DNA of 64,000 bases. Origin: CAYQOX01 sp964419335. Lineage in GTDB: Bacteria; Hinthialibacterota; Hinthialibacteria; Hinthialibacterales; Hinthialibacteraceae. Where the stretch lies: the NCBI GenBank assembly GCA_964419335.1, contig CAYQOX010000023.1, positions 6,237 to 70,236 on the forward strand, written 5' to 3'. The number at the start of each line of letters is the position of its first letter. Within the stretch, counting starts at the first letter, position 1. Below, in pieces: positions 17,925 to 27,525 of the stretch. The notes beneath the pieces are model-generated. The model saw only the letters and a program-made list of their open reading frames with translations, did not search any database and had not been told where the DNA came from. Made by a program: the position numbers and the translations under genes.

Positions 17925-19274
17925 CTATCTTCTAGAAATCTTAGGATACTCCCACGGATCGCGATATTTGCGTACCAATTGTTGATTGGCTTCGCTATCC
18001 AATCGCCAATCATTCTTCTGAGAATCCCAACGCACCGCCAGTTGCTTTTGCGGATCCCATCGCACAGAACGCCCAATCTTCAAGGATAACATTCCAAGCA
18101 AACTCATCAGTGTCGCCCGGTAACCGATCTCAATATCACAAACCGGCATTTTATCATTTTTAATGCAATCCAACAGGTTGCTCCACAACCCCTTGATATT
18201 TTCTGAGTCACCTGTGTACTGATTATCGAAGACAGCGTCTTCATGGATGATCTCATTACCTTTACCACGCGGATAAAAGGTCCAACCATCCCGCCAGCCG
18301 AGATAGAAAATCCCCTCGGTGCCATAGAAATTCACACCGACGTTGCTTTCTCCCGGTTTCATGGGGGCACAGAGACGGTGTTCCCAATAACAGGTAAACG
18401 TATCAAACTCATAAGTTGCGATCTGGGTATCCGGCGCATCGGTCATATCTGTTTTCACATGACGCCCACCGGTGGAATAAACGGTTTTGGGGTATTCTTC
18501 TTCTGTCCACCATAATATTTGATCCAGCCAGTGAATTCCCCAATCCCCCAAAGTCCCATTCGCATAATCCAAAAACTGGCGGAATCCTTTGGGATGAAGT
18601 CTAGGATTATAAGGACGATAAGGCGCGGGACCACACCACATATCCCAATCCAGACCTTCAGGAATGGGTTCATTGGCTACCGCTTCACCAGATCCTCCTC
18701 CATAAATAACGAAGGCTTTTACATTGGAAACCTTTCCTAGTTTCCCACTCTTCAAGAATTCCATCGCAGATTTATTGTGCACACCCACCCGGCGATGAGT
18801 TCCTATTTGCACTTTTCGATCCGCTTCCCGTGCTGCCTGGACCATGGCTAAGCCTTCCTCAATCGTATGACAAATAGGTTTCTCCACATACACATGCGCC
18901 CCGGATTGCACCGCCTCAATGGTGGGCAAGGCATGCCAATGATCGGGAGTCGCCACGATCACAATCTCGGGCTTTTCTTTTTTCAACATTTCGCGATAAT
19001 CCATGTAATGCTTGGGGTTATCGCTGGAATATTCTTTCACGATCTCATCGGCCTTCGTTAATTGACGCTGGTCAACATCGCATAGAGCCACGATCGTACA
19101 TTCTCCTGATAACATCGCATAGGTACAAATATTCATCCCCCACCAACCGGCACCAATAACGGCGGTTTTGTACTTCTTCCCCTGAGCCCGAACATGGACG
19201 GCAGGCATGGACAGGGCGGAACTTGCAATCGCAGCGGATTTCAAAAATGAACGACGTTTGATCGAACGAACCAT
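17925..19274 (-). CDS. Gfo/Idh/MocA family oxidoreductase, TAT-exported
   Basis: 449 aa. A twin-arginine leader (KRRSFLKSAAIASSALS, about 5-22, then AVHVRAQG) precedes a Rossmann domain with GAGWWGMN (dinucleotide binding), IVATPDHWH, and HVYVEKPICHTIEEG carrying the family EKP lysine motif; the C-terminal beta domain holds WGIHWLDQILWWTEEEYP. Family members act on sugars or inositols with NAD(P); exported TAT versions are numerous in Planctomycetes-like bacteria and their substrates are mostly unknown. Start ATG 19274 has GGAGGA six bases upstream; an upstream in-frame ATG at 19316 lacks this. Single gene by context. Confidence 0.9.
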   Translation of the reverse strand: MVRSIKRRSFLKSAAIASSALSMPAVHVRAQGKKYKTAVIGAGWWGMNICTYAMLSGECTIVALCDVDQRQLTKADEIVKEYSSDNPKHYMDYREMLKKEKPEIVIVATPDHWHALPTIEAVQSGAHVYVEKPICHTIEEGLAMVQAAREADRKVQIGTHRRVGVHNKSAMEFLKSGKLGKVSNVKAFVIYGGGSGEAVANEPIPEGLDWDMWCGPAPYRPYNPRLHPKGFRQFLDYANGTLGDWGIHWLDQILWWTEEEYPKTVYSTGGRHVKTDMTDAPDTQIATYEFDTFTCYWEHRLCAPMKPGESNVGVNFYGTEGIFYLGWRDGWTFYPRGKGNEIIHEDAVFDNQYTGDSENIKGLWSNLLDCIKNDKMPVCDIEIGYRATLMSLLGMLSLKIGRSVRWDPQKQLAVRWDSQKNDWRLDSEANQQLVRKYRDPWEYPKISRR

Positions 19275-19591
19275 ATCTGTTCCTCCATTCTTTAATAACC
19301 TTGAATCGGCTTTCATTATTATCGCGTTAGATTCACTTCTTTTCTACGGGATTCTTGGGATTCTGTCTAGGAGTACAGTAAGGCAAATAAAGCGAATAAC
19401 CAAGAAAAAACGTGGGGGGGCACTTCGAATTCACTTCCAGAAAAACAAATGTGATTCATATGGTGTCCTCTATATTCCCATTTTTTCATAAAATAAGTAA
19501 AATGAGTTTATCTATCCTTTTCAACCAAAAAGCACCTTCATCTAAAGTACTTACCCTTATTTAGAAGTGCCAGTTGTGTTGTCGGTGAACC
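19275..19591. other. Divergent intergenic region
   Basis: 317 nt between two divergent genes. No ORF with coding character, repeat or clear promoter was found. An AT-rich stretch at 19480-19560 probably holds the promoter of the PilZ-STAS-REC gene, but no convincing hexamer pair stands out. Confidence 0.5.
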
Positions 19592-20704
19592 ATGATGAAA
19601 ATACCTCGCAGCAATCGTAGAAATGTTTTCGAATATTATGCGATTACCACAGATGTGAAATTGTCCTCTTTCCTTGCTACGATGCATAACATAAGTCAAA
19701 GCGGAGCTCTACTAAAAGTATTTGGCGAATTACTTATTGAAGAACACATTTATGCATGTCCAATCAAAGACGAAGAAACGGATGATCTCCCCACCCCTGA
19801 TAAAATTGTCCACCATCCCCATGTTATAAGCGGAACCGTGGTACGCAAAGAAGGCATGGATAGTTATGGCATCCAATTTGAACATCCCACACACGAGGGA
19901 ACCCCAGCCAGTTACCAAAAAACAACTTCCTCACGGTCAACAAGTTGGGAAAGTGAAGAAAATGGGTATACCATAACCTTACGCTTAAACAATACCCCGG
20001 ATCTTTCTACTCTTATCCGCTTTCGCGATACCCTAAGAGAGCAATCACATCATTTTCTTCACATGCTTCTAGATTTCTCTCACTCAGGAAAATTGCCTAC
20101 GATGGGATATGCGATTTTGGGTGAAATGCTGGAAGATCTTGCCGAAGCCAACTATCGAATAGCCTTGGTTAATGAAAACGCATTTGGGAATACGTTTCTT
20201 AAGAAATTTCAATACTCAAACCAAATCCACTTTTTTGATCAGGAAGAAGAAGCCCAAAAATACTTAAATCAACACGCCCTCAAAGCAGTCATCATTGATG
20301 ATGAAGAAACCACATTGCAATTGATCAACGCTTATCTCCAAAAACGAGGTTTCCAAGTTTTTTCTTTTAAAGATGCTGAACAAGCTCTTCCCCAATTAGA
20401 GAAACATCAACCCGATATCATTCTCATGGACATTCATCTCCCCGGGATGAATGGTTTACAGGCTACAAACGAAATTCGCAACAATCACCAACTCCAACAT
20501 ATCCCCGTAATCATACTCACAGGAGAATCACACCGGCAAATGGTTTCAGAAAGCATCCGTCTGCAGGTCAATGACTATTTACTTAAGCCGCTTGATTCGC
20601 ACAACCTCATGCATAAAATCATTTCGGTATTAAAACAAAACGAGAATTCCGAGAATTCCGAGAATCGAACCTTAGAAGACCGTCCATTTTTTAATTCCCA
20701 TTGA
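19592..20704 (+). CDS. PilZ-STAS-REC signalling protein
   Basis: 370 aa, soluble. Residues 1-105 form a PilZ-like domain with both c-di-GMP-binding motifs: RSNRR (RxxxR) and NISQSG (D/NxSxxG). Residues 125-230 resemble a STAS domain (ITLRLNNTPDLSTLIRF, then MLLDFSHSGKLPTMGYAILGEM). A receiver domain follows (about 230-350) with IIDDEE acid pair, phosphoacceptor Asp in ILMDIHLPGMNG, Thr in ILTGES and Lys in LLKPL, so it is probably phosphorylatable. The tail has a triple SEN repeat. It is likely an output or scaffold joining c-di-GMP with the hybrid kinase gene that follows 128 nt downstream. ATG at 19592 (second ATG at 19595), weak ribosome site. Confidence 0.85.
   Translation: MMKIPRSNRRNVFEYYAITTDVKLSSFLATMHNISQSGALLKVFGELLIEEHIYACPIKDEETDDLPTPDKIVHHPHVISGTVVRKEGMDSYGIQFEHPTHEGTPASYQKTTSSRSTSWESEENGYTITLRLNNTPDLSTLIRFRDTLREQSHHFLHMLLDFSHSGKLPTMGYAILGEMLEDLAEANYRIALVNENAFGNTFLKKFQYSNQIHFFDQEEEAQKYLNQHALKAVIIDDEETTLQLINAYLQKRGFQVFSFKDAEQALPQLEKHQPDIILMDIHLPGMNGLQATNEIRNNHQLQHIPVIILTGESHRQMVSESIRLQVNDYLLKPLDSHNLMHKIISVLKQNENSENSENRTLEDRPFFNSH
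20642..20668 (+). repeat. 9-nt tandem repeat, three units
   Basis: GAGAATTCC occurs twice in tandem followed by a degenerate third unit (GAGAATCGA), encoding SEN repeats in the disordered tail of the PilZ-STAS-REC protein. Unit length keeps frame if the number changes. Confidence 0.8.
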
Positions 20705-20831
20705 TATAAGCCAGATAGAACCCGTATCCGAGATTGCCCTGCCTTCGCTAGGCATGTATCCTGTCCATAGACAATCATACAAAATGGATATACTTGTTTC
20801 CCAAATCGTCATTCATTGTTGGATGGGAATT

Positions 20832-23800
20832 ATGAACCAACCTTATAAAGCCATACAAAACATTGGAATCGATACCAAAGATTTCAAGCGTCGATTGAAA
20901 TTTCTTGATTTGCAGGAAGATGACCTACAACGCATTCGTCAACTTCGCATCCCTCTGCAAAAGATTATCCCTGAATTAATTGACACTTTCATCTACCATC
21001 TTCTCTCTTATAAAGAGACCCAGGGATTTATTACCAACACGGAAACGTTGAATCGCATAAAAAAAAGCCTTCACTATTATTTCCTTACCCTGTTTTCGGG
21101 AGAATATGATGATGAGTATCTTAACCACCGTATCAGCGTAGGATTAGCTCACGAGTTCATCGGTGTTAAACCCAGTCTCTACATTGCGGCCTACAATAAA
21201 ATCATCTCACTTGTTACCCAATATGTTATTACCCATTACCAAGAAAATCCCTTAGAGGCAAAGGCTGCGGTTCAATCACTCCAAAAAGTTTTTTCCCTCG
21301 ATATGCAATTGGCAATCGATACCTATAACCAAGCCAATAAGCATACTCTTTTGATCATGAAAGAGTTTGCTGAACATATCAATGAAAACATTCCCTCGGC
21401 ATTGGTCGTACTGAACGAAAACAAAAAGATTATCTCGAGCAATTCTGCTTTCCTTGACCTACTCTTTCAAATTCTTCCGAATCTTCCTAGCCACTACAAC
21501 CAGTCCAACTTAACCGGTGAAAACATCGATACCTTTTTTCCGGATCCAGTCATTTCATCCAACATTGAAAAGATGATCCAAAAAGGCCACACCCAAGATA
21601 AATTTTATACCACCTTTCAGCAAGAAAATAAGCCCATCTATTTTTTGGTTTCCATGACCAAAATGATGCATGGACAACAATACAGCAATGAAATCCTCGT
21701 GGTAATGGAAAACATCACCGATTTACGGAAAGCCGAACAACAAATTAAAGAACAAAAAGAACTTCTGGAAAATACAATTAAATCCTTAACCCATCCCTTC
21801 TTTGTTATCGATGCGAAAGATCATTCGATCAAAATTGCCAATCCCGCCGCTGGAGGAAACAATCCAGAAGGTCTTCAACCTTGTTACTTGCTGTCCCACG
21901 ATCACAATATGCTCGGGCAAGACCCTGAGATGCTAAGTCCCATTGAACAAATTCGAAAAACAAAAACCCCCATAGAAACAGATCACATTCATTTTAATCA
22001 AGAAGGACGCCCCCGTTATTACGAAGTCCATGGATACCCGATTTTCGATGATCAGAACGAAGTGCAAATGATCATCGAATACTCGCTGGATATCACCGAA
22101 CGCAAAATGGCAGAGGATGCACTCCGTGAAAGCGAAGCCAAAATGCGCTCTATCCTGCGCACTGCGGTGGACGGAATTCTGACCTTCAGTGATGATGGCA
22201 TCATTGAAACTGTAAACCCGGCGGCGGAATCGATGTTCGGCTACACCCAAGATGAAATTCTGGGAGAGAATATCGAACGTATTATGCCTTCGATTGCTTT
22301 TATGCGCCATAAAGAATTATGCATGGTCGCCCGCGATCCTTATCAAAAATTTGGTTTCAGCACCGAGGGACTTGCTTGGCGTAAAGAGGGGACCTTCTTC
22401 TGTATGGAAACCACCATCGGCGAAATGCCATTCGGTGACCATATTATATATACTGGAGTCATTCGAGATATCACGCAACATAAAAAATCGGAAGAAGAAT
22501 TAATTAGGGCAAAAATCGCTTCCGAAGCCGCAAATAAAGCTAAGAGCGAATTTCTTGCAAATGTGAGTCATGAAATTCGCACCCCCTTAAATGGCATCAT
22601 CGGTTTAACCGATTTGCTCTTCCAAACTCAACTCAATACCGAACAGCATCATTACTTGGAACTGGTGAAGCAATCTTCTGAATCACTCCTGACCATCCTC
22701 AACGACATCTTAGATTTCTCCAAAATTGAAGCCGGCAAGTTGGAGTTCCACCCTATTGAGTTCAACTTCATCGATATGATCTTTGAAACCGCGAATGGGT
22801 TATCCATGCAAGCACACCAAAAAAACCTTGAACTCCATGTGATGCTGGATCCTCAACTCCCACTGTATGTCGTTGGCGACCCGGGACGGTTACGCCAAAT
22901 CATGATCAACCTCGTTGGGAATTCGATCAAATTTACTCAAGAAGGGGAAATCCTATTGCGCGTTGAACTTGATTCTCAAAGGAACTCCGAGGCAACTCTT
23001 TTGTTCTCAATCTGCGATACAGGTATGGGTATTACACAAGAAAAACAAAATCTGATTTTCAACGCGTTTGAACAAGCGGATACATCAACCACTCGCCAAT
23101 TCGGCGGCACAGGATTAGGCTTGGCGATTTGCTCACAATTGGTGCAACTCATGGATGGGACAATTTGGGTAGAAAGTCCCTGGAAAGAGCGGCCGGCTTC
23201 TGCCTCCGGCGGCTTGGGGAGTAAATTCCAATTTAGCATACACTTGAAATCCCCTCATCGGAATACTCTGCAAACCTCCTATTCTGTACCTGAAAATTTG
23301 AAACCTATTTCGCTTCTCGTAATAACCCAAAGCCCGACCCTACGCATGCTATTACAATCTCAGTTTAACGAATGGGGAATCCATTCCGAGTTTGTCGATG
23401 GAAAAGAAGCGGCCCTAAGCCGGCTCAAACCCACTAATCAGGAGAAACAAGCCTTCTCCGCCGTGCTGATTGATCATCATATACCCAACCTGGATGGATT
23501 TACCCTCTTAGAAGCAATGAAATCTCATGAGAGATTCGAAGAGCTTCCAATGATTCTTTTGAGCAATAATTTAGAAAAACGAACAGCCGAGTTTCTTGGT
23601 CATTATGATTATTGTTCGATTTTAATAAAACCGTTCAATCCCTATGAGCTCCTCGATCATATCCGTCATATGGGTCTTATCGATCAGCCTTTCGACACCC
23701 CACATTGGCCCCCTACGAGAGAGATTGAACCTGAGCCGGAAACACGTTATCACATTCTCATCGTCGAGGATAATGAAATTAATCTTACCTTAATTCGCCA

Positions 23801-24524
23801 AATCTTAGAGAAACGGGGTCATACTTATCGCCTTGCCCACAATGGAGAAGAAGCCCTCGAATGCATTCGTACAGAACCCTTTGATCTAGTCCTCATGGAC
23901 ATTCAAATGCCCATCATGGATGGAATTACAACAACCCAAAAAATCCGAGAGATAGAAAAAGAGACGAGAACTCACCTCCCAATCGTAGCCATGACCGCCT
24001 ACGCCATGAAAGGAGATCAAGAACGTTGCCTAGAAGCAGGGATGGATGATTATATTCAAAAACCAATCCGAGCTGATCTCATACTAAAAACAATCCACAA
24101 TTTACTCGAACGAATTTCTCATGATGAAAACGAAGTGGCCCCCAGCACAACAAGAAAACAGATTTTGAACTCCAAGGAACTTTTGGATCGGGTGGAATAT
24201 GATTACAAGTTATTGCAACAAATCAGTGACCTGTTTTTCGAACAATACCCACACCTTATGCAAGAGATCGAGAAAGGAATACTTAACAAGAAGTGCAAGG
24301 AGCTTCACTACGCAGCTCATACCCTCAAAGGTTTATTGAGCAACTTTTCCGCAGAAGTCGCTTTCGAGATAGCGGCCGAATTAGATGAGTATGCAAAAAG
24401 AGAAGATTTCCCAAAAGCAGGAACTACAGTAGAAATTCTCAAGAAAGAAATACAAAACCTTATTCCTGAGCTTACAAAGATGTTGAAGACCTTAAAAGAC
24501 AAAAAAGATTGTAGTTCAGAATAA
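20832..24524 (+). CDS. Protoglobin-PAS hybrid histidine kinase with two REC and HPt
   Basis: About 1230 aa, no membrane segment. Domains: protoglobin sensor (1-175) with probable proximal heme ligand His107 in VGLAHEFIG; PAS-like regions (about 185-300, 315-430, 440-560); HisKA with His580 in NVSHEIRTPLNG; HATPase with MINLVGNSIKFT, DTGMG, GGTGLGL; a first receiver with Asp881 and KPF but lacking the acid pair (LLVITQS), probably a pseudo-receiver; a full receiver with VEDNE and Asp1023 (LMDIQMP); and an HPt domain with His1163 in AAHTLKG. A BarA-like phosphorelay likely responding to O2, NO or redox through heme. Start chosen at ATG 20832 (GGGA upstream); ATGs at 20754, 20784 and 20823 are in frame. 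Confidence 0.9.
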   Translation: MNQPYKAIQNIGIDTKDFKRRLKFLDLQEDDLQRIRQLRIPLQKIIPELIDTFIYHLLSYKETQGFITNTETLNRIKKSLHYYFLTLFSGEYDDEYLNHRISVGLAHEFIGVKPSLYIAAYNKIISLVTQYVITHYQENPLEAKAAVQSLQKVFSLDMQLAIDTYNQANKHTLLIMKEFAEHINENIPSALVVLNENKKIISSNSAFLDLLFQILPNLPSHYNQSNLTGENIDTFFPDPVISSNIEKMIQKGHTQDKFYTTFQQENKPIYFLVSMTKMMHGQQYSNEILVVMENITDLRKAEQQIKEQKELLENTIKSLTHPFFVIDAKDHSIKIANPAAGGNNPEGLQPCYLLSHDHNMLGQDPEMLSPIEQIRKTKTPIETDHIHFNQEGRPRYYEVHGYPIFDDQNEVQMIIEYSLDITERKMAEDALRESEAKMRSILRTAVDGILTFSDDGIIETVNPAAESMFGYTQDEILGENIERIMPSIAFMRHKELCMVARDPYQKFGFSTEGLAWRKEGTFFCMETTIGEMPFGDHIIYTGVIRDITQHKKSEEELIRAKIASEAANKAKSEFLANVSHEIRTPLNGIIGLTDLLFQTQLNTEQHHYLELVKQSSESLLTILNDILDFSKIEAGKLEFHPIEFNFIDMIFETANGLSMQAHQKNLELHVMLDPQLPLYVVGDPGRLRQIMINLVGNSIKFTQEGEILLRVELDSQRNSEATLLFSICDTGMGITQEKQNLIFNAFEQADTSTTRQFGGTGLGLAICSQLVQLMDGTIWVESPWKERPASASGGLGSKFQFSIHLKSPHRNTLQTSYSVPENLKPISLLVITQSPTLRMLLQSQFNEWGIHSEFVDGKEAALSRLKPTNQEKQAFSAVLIDHHIPNLDGFTLLEAMKSHERFEELPMILLSNNLEKRTAEFLGHYDYCSILIKPFNPYELLDHIRHMGLIDQPFDTPHWPPTREIEPEPETRYHILIVEDNEINLTLIRQILEKRGHTYRLAHNGEEALECIRTEPFDLVLMDIQMPIMDGITTTQKIREIEKETRTHLPIVAMTAYAMKGDQERCLEAGMDDYIQKPIRADLILKTIHNLLERISHDENEVAPSTTRKQILNSKELLDRVEYDYKLLQQISDLFFEQYPHLMQEIEKGILNKKCKELHYAAHTLKGLLSNFSAEVAFEIAAELDEYAKREDFPKAGTTVEILKKEIQNLIPELTKMLKTLKDKKDCSSE

Positions 24525-24553
24525 CGTGGGCAGAAGCATCGCCTCTGCCCACG
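24525..24553. terminator. Bidirectional hairpin between kinase and flagellin genes
   Basis: CGTGGGCAGA (24525-24534) pairs perfectly with TCTGCCCACG (24544-24553), 9-nt loop. It directly follows the kinase stop and lies 16 nt beyond the flagellin stop on the other strand. U-tracts are imperfect on both sides. Confidence 0.6.
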
Positions 24554-24569
24554 CGTTCCAACTCTTCTC

Positions 24570-27152
24570 CTAGCCGAGAAGCTGCAAGAATGTCTGGCTC
24601 TGGAAGTTGGCTTGGGCTAAAACAGAAGTTCCCGCCTGTAACAAGACTTGATTGAGTGTAAACTTCGAGGTTTCTTCAGCAATGTCAGCATCCCGAATCC
24701 GAGATTCAGACGCCGTTAAGTTTTCCGAAGCCACACTCAAACTCGATACAGTAGATTCTAACCGGTTCGTAGCCGCACCGAGAATCGAACGAGTACGGTT
24801 CACCTGATCCAAGGCTTCATCCACGATTTTTATCGCCTCATTCGCGCCTTCTAAGGACGTCACATCAATATCCTGAACCGTTCTACCACTATTTCGGCCA
24901 AAACCGAGGTTATCCGCTTTTAAATCACCTATAGAAAACTGGATGTTTTGATCACTGAACGCCCCAATTTGAAAGTTAAGTCCAGTATTTACAGTTGAAA
25001 TTACGGTTGTGATGCCTGTATCTTCTGCGGTACCACTGGAAGTTACATTAACAAACGAATCAAAGTCCACTGTAACAAAATTCGCTGTCTTACTACTCGT
25101 ACTGGGCGTAAAGAACACCACATCCTGCTCACCGGGTGAAAAGGTGACCCCAGCACCTCCGTTTAATGTACCGACATATTCGTTGGGTACATTCTCGAAT
25201 TTGTCATTACCACTCGTAAATCCACTACCTACCCGTAAAGTAACCTGAGGCGTAGGCACCCCTTCGATCGTGGATTCCTGTCCTTTAAGGGTGATCACGT
25301 CACCTGCTTCGGCTCGAACTTCTTCCCCTCCATCGATTTGGAAAGTGGCCTGTTCGGCATATCCTTCCTGAGTTAGTTCTGCATCATCTTGTAAGGTGAA
25401 ATATTCCGTTGGAGTTGAGGAATCACTATTTTGGAAGGTGAGCGTGAAATTCATTTTTGAATCAGAACGCCCTACATCATCAATAAGTTGGAGTGCCCCT
25501 CCGGGTGTATACGTGAAGATCGCATCATCGAAGCGTGTTTGGTCACCATTCGTAGCCGTACCTGACTCATAATTCCGCGTACGGAAATTCAGTTCCTGAA
25601 TCAAACCGGAAATCGTGGCAAACTTAAAGTCGTTAAAACTTGTATCTACCTCCTGCAACTCAGTGTCATCATCAGGATTGACGTAAGTGAAGCGTCCTTC
25701 AAAGGTACTCCCGTCCGCGTTCGTTCCTGTCAGTACAATCATATCATCATCGCGAAGGGTCTGTCCGCCTGTGTAATTACTTCCCACAAAAGAGCCGTTC
25801 AACACGACCGTATTAGAAGCATTTGTCGCACCTAAAGTGGTGGAACGATCCAACCGTGTTCCATTACCATCCAGAAACGCGATCGTACTGGTAACCTTCC
25901 GTTGTTGGGCCTCTTGCACATCTTTCACGGTGATGTTGAATTGTCCTTCTTGAAATGTTGAACCGGTGATCGCTGTTACTGCATTCCCTACTTGGCCACC
26001 TCCGGAAAGCGCCGAATCCGCTCCGATCGCTCCGGAGCGTGTTACACCATTGGCGTTGGTTACGAGATCGCCACTCCGGAACAAAGATAGATTGATGTTG
26101 GATTGATTGATATGATTCCCTTCGCCGATCATTAACAAACGCCCCCGGTTATCTCCCGTTTCACTCGCCAGGGTAACGGTAGTACGATAAGCCGTGGGTA
26201 CACTGCCTGTGGTATTCACTCCAAACAGGTTCTTTTCGGCTTCATCGATCGCCCGATTAACCGCCGCCACAACATCGGGGGGATTGGTTGAGGAGGCACC
26301 GGCTGATGTCCCAATGGTCGTGCTATCACCGATGGTTAATGATCCGGTAAACTTGGTCACTCCATCCGCCAATACGCCTTCAAAGACAAGCACGTCATCT
26401 CCTGCTCCCGAAACCGATACTCCATTAAAGAAGAAGTCATCACCAGAAACATCGGACCCGGTAGTTAGAGCATTTCCGCCAAACGAACGCTGATCTGTAA
26501 AAGCGGCTAAAGAAACAGCTACATCGGTTTGATTACTGATCCCTGTATTGACGATCTGCTGTCCCCCGGCTTGATCACCAGCCACTACTTGAGCATGCCC
26601 AATTTGGTTGAGTCGGATATTTAAAAAAGCCGTCCCGCTGTCCAGCGAGCTAGCCACAGGAGAGGCATCAATATCAAAACCGTAATCAGGTTGACCTTCT
26701 TTAAACTCCGATTTAATGGAGAAATCTCCATTCAGTAAATGGTTACTGCCAAACAAAGTGGTATTGGCGATTCGAGTGATTTCGTCAATACTCTGAAACA
26801 CTTCGTCCTGAATGGCAGAACGCGCTTTGAAATCATTGGTCCCGGTGTTGGCCGCTTGCAGTGATAATTGACGGATACGGTTTAAACGGTTGGTGGTTTC
26901 TTCCAACGATCCTTCGGCAACGTTAATCAAGTTAATACCATCTTGAGCGTTCGTAACCGCTTGATTCAATCCCTGCGTCTGTGAGCGTAAGCGGTTTGCC
27001 ACACTAAATCCCGCTGCGTCATCCGCCGCTCGGTTGATACGCAAACCAGAGGAGAGGCGTTCGATGGCTTTCTCTAAATTGCCACCGATTTGGCTCATGT
27101 TTCTCTGGGTTGTGATTGCAGATATATTTGTATTAATACGAGTGATTCCCAT
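24570..27152 (-). CDS. fliC: Flagellin with large central domain
   Basis: 860 aa, about twice a typical flagellin. The N-terminal D0/D1 helices (1-160) are canonical: ITRINTNISAITTQRNMSQ, AIERLSSGLRINRAADDAAG, DGINLINVAEGSLEET, IRQLSLQAANTGTND; the C-terminal D1/D0 (about 765-860) has LGAATNRLESTVSSL, RIRDADIAEETS and ends FLQLLG. Residues 165-760 form a Thr/Ser/Gly/Asp-rich beta-type insertion that would be surface exposed in the filament. No Cys. AAGGAGG seven bases before the ATG gives a very strong ribosome site, as expected for a structural protein. A sigma28-like promoter lies 590 nt upstream; no other flagellar gene is in the window. Confidence 0.95.
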   Translation of the reverse strand: MGITRINTNISAITTQRNMSQIGGNLEKAIERLSSGLRINRAADDAAGFSVANRLRSQTQGLNQAVTNAQDGINLINVAEGSLEETTNRLNRIRQLSLQAANTGTNDFKARSAIQDEVFQSIDEITRIANTTLFGSNHLLNGDFSIKSEFKEGQPDYGFDIDASPVASSLDSGTAFLNIRLNQIGHAQVVAGDQAGGQQIVNTGISNQTDVAVSLAAFTDQRSFGGNALTTGSDVSGDDFFFNGVSVSGAGDDVLVFEGVLADGVTKFTGSLTIGDSTTIGTSAGASSTNPPDVVAAVNRAIDEAEKNLFGVNTTGSVPTAYRTTVTLASETGDNRGRLLMIGEGNHINQSNINLSLFRSGDLVTNANGVTRSGAIGADSALSGGGQVGNAVTAITGSTFQEGQFNITVKDVQEAQQRKVTSTIAFLDGNGTRLDRSTTLGATNASNTVVLNGSFVGSNYTGGQTLRDDDMIVLTGTNADGSTFEGRFTYVNPDDDTELQEVDTSFNDFKFATISGLIQELNFRTRNYESGTATNGDQTRFDDAIFTYTPGGALQLIDDVGRSDSKMNFTLTFQNSDSSTPTEYFTLQDDAELTQEGYAEQATFQIDGGEEVRAEAGDVITLKGQESTIEGVPTPQVTLRVGSGFTSGNDKFENVPNEYVGTLNGGAGVTFSPGEQDVVFFTPSTSSKTANFVTVDFDSFVNVTSSGTAEDTGITTVISTVNTGLNFQIGAFSDQNIQFSIGDLKADNLGFGRNSGRTVQDIDVTSLEGANEAIKIVDEALDQVNRTRSILGAATNRLESTVSSLSVASENLTASESRIRDADIAEETSKFTLNQVLLQAGTSVLAQANFQSQTFLQLLG

Positions 27153-27329
27153 GATTTTCCTCCTTGAGGGGATTCACGCATAGCATCCCATGCATGCGTG
27201 TTCAGTGCACATCTTTCCTCTCATCTCCCGAATGGGAATCGCTCAACCTTTTACCCCCACGACCGCATGCGGAGGCAAACTGTTGAATCGATTCTTCGAG
27301 AGTATCGATTCTTATTAGCCAATGTTTTT
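27153..27329. other. Flagellin upstream leader region
   Basis: No protein gene. It holds the flagellin ribosome site and short palindromes (CGCATGCG, ATCGATTCTTCGAGAGTATCGAT). No sigma28-type box was found on the minus strand between the flagellin and 27740, so the leader may be long. Confidence 0.5.
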
Positions 27330-27428
27330 GGAAGGAAAAATCAGGGAGGAAAATCCCCCTCTCTTACTTACTCCGTTGCAAGGTTTCCGAGGCCTTTTTC
27401 ATGACGGGTGAAGTGGTTTTTCCCTTCC
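27330..27428 (+). repeat. sRNA-like repeat, copy 1 (no promoter)
   Basis: Contains the conserved 44-nt core (27376-27419, starting TTGCAAGGTTTCCGAGGCC) identical to copy 2. Outer arms GGAAGGAAAAA (27330-27340) and TTTTTCCCTTCC (27417-27428) pair with one bulge, as the outer arms of copies 2 and 3 do with other sequences. There is no sigma28 box upstream and no U-tract, and the inner CACCC arm is not conserved, so it may be a decayed copy or a leader element of the flagellin transcript (antisense orientation). Confidence 0.6.
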
Positions 27429-27492
27429 AGTCATTCGATAGAGATCTATCACCTCCTTTATAAAAATTTCATAAAGAATCGTACATTAAACT

Positions 27493-27519
27493 TAAGTTTT
27501 TCAAGCGATTTGCCGAAGA
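27493..27519 (+). promoter_or_regulatory. Sigma28-type promoter of sRNA unit A
   Basis: TAAGTTTT (27493-27500), 11-nt spacer, GCCGAAGA (27512-27519): fits TAAAGTTT-N11-GCCGATAA at 12 of 16 positions with exact spacing. The predicted start near 27526 lies 77 nt before the conserved core, the same as for unit B. Confidence 0.55.
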
Positions 27520-27525
27520 TTAGGG

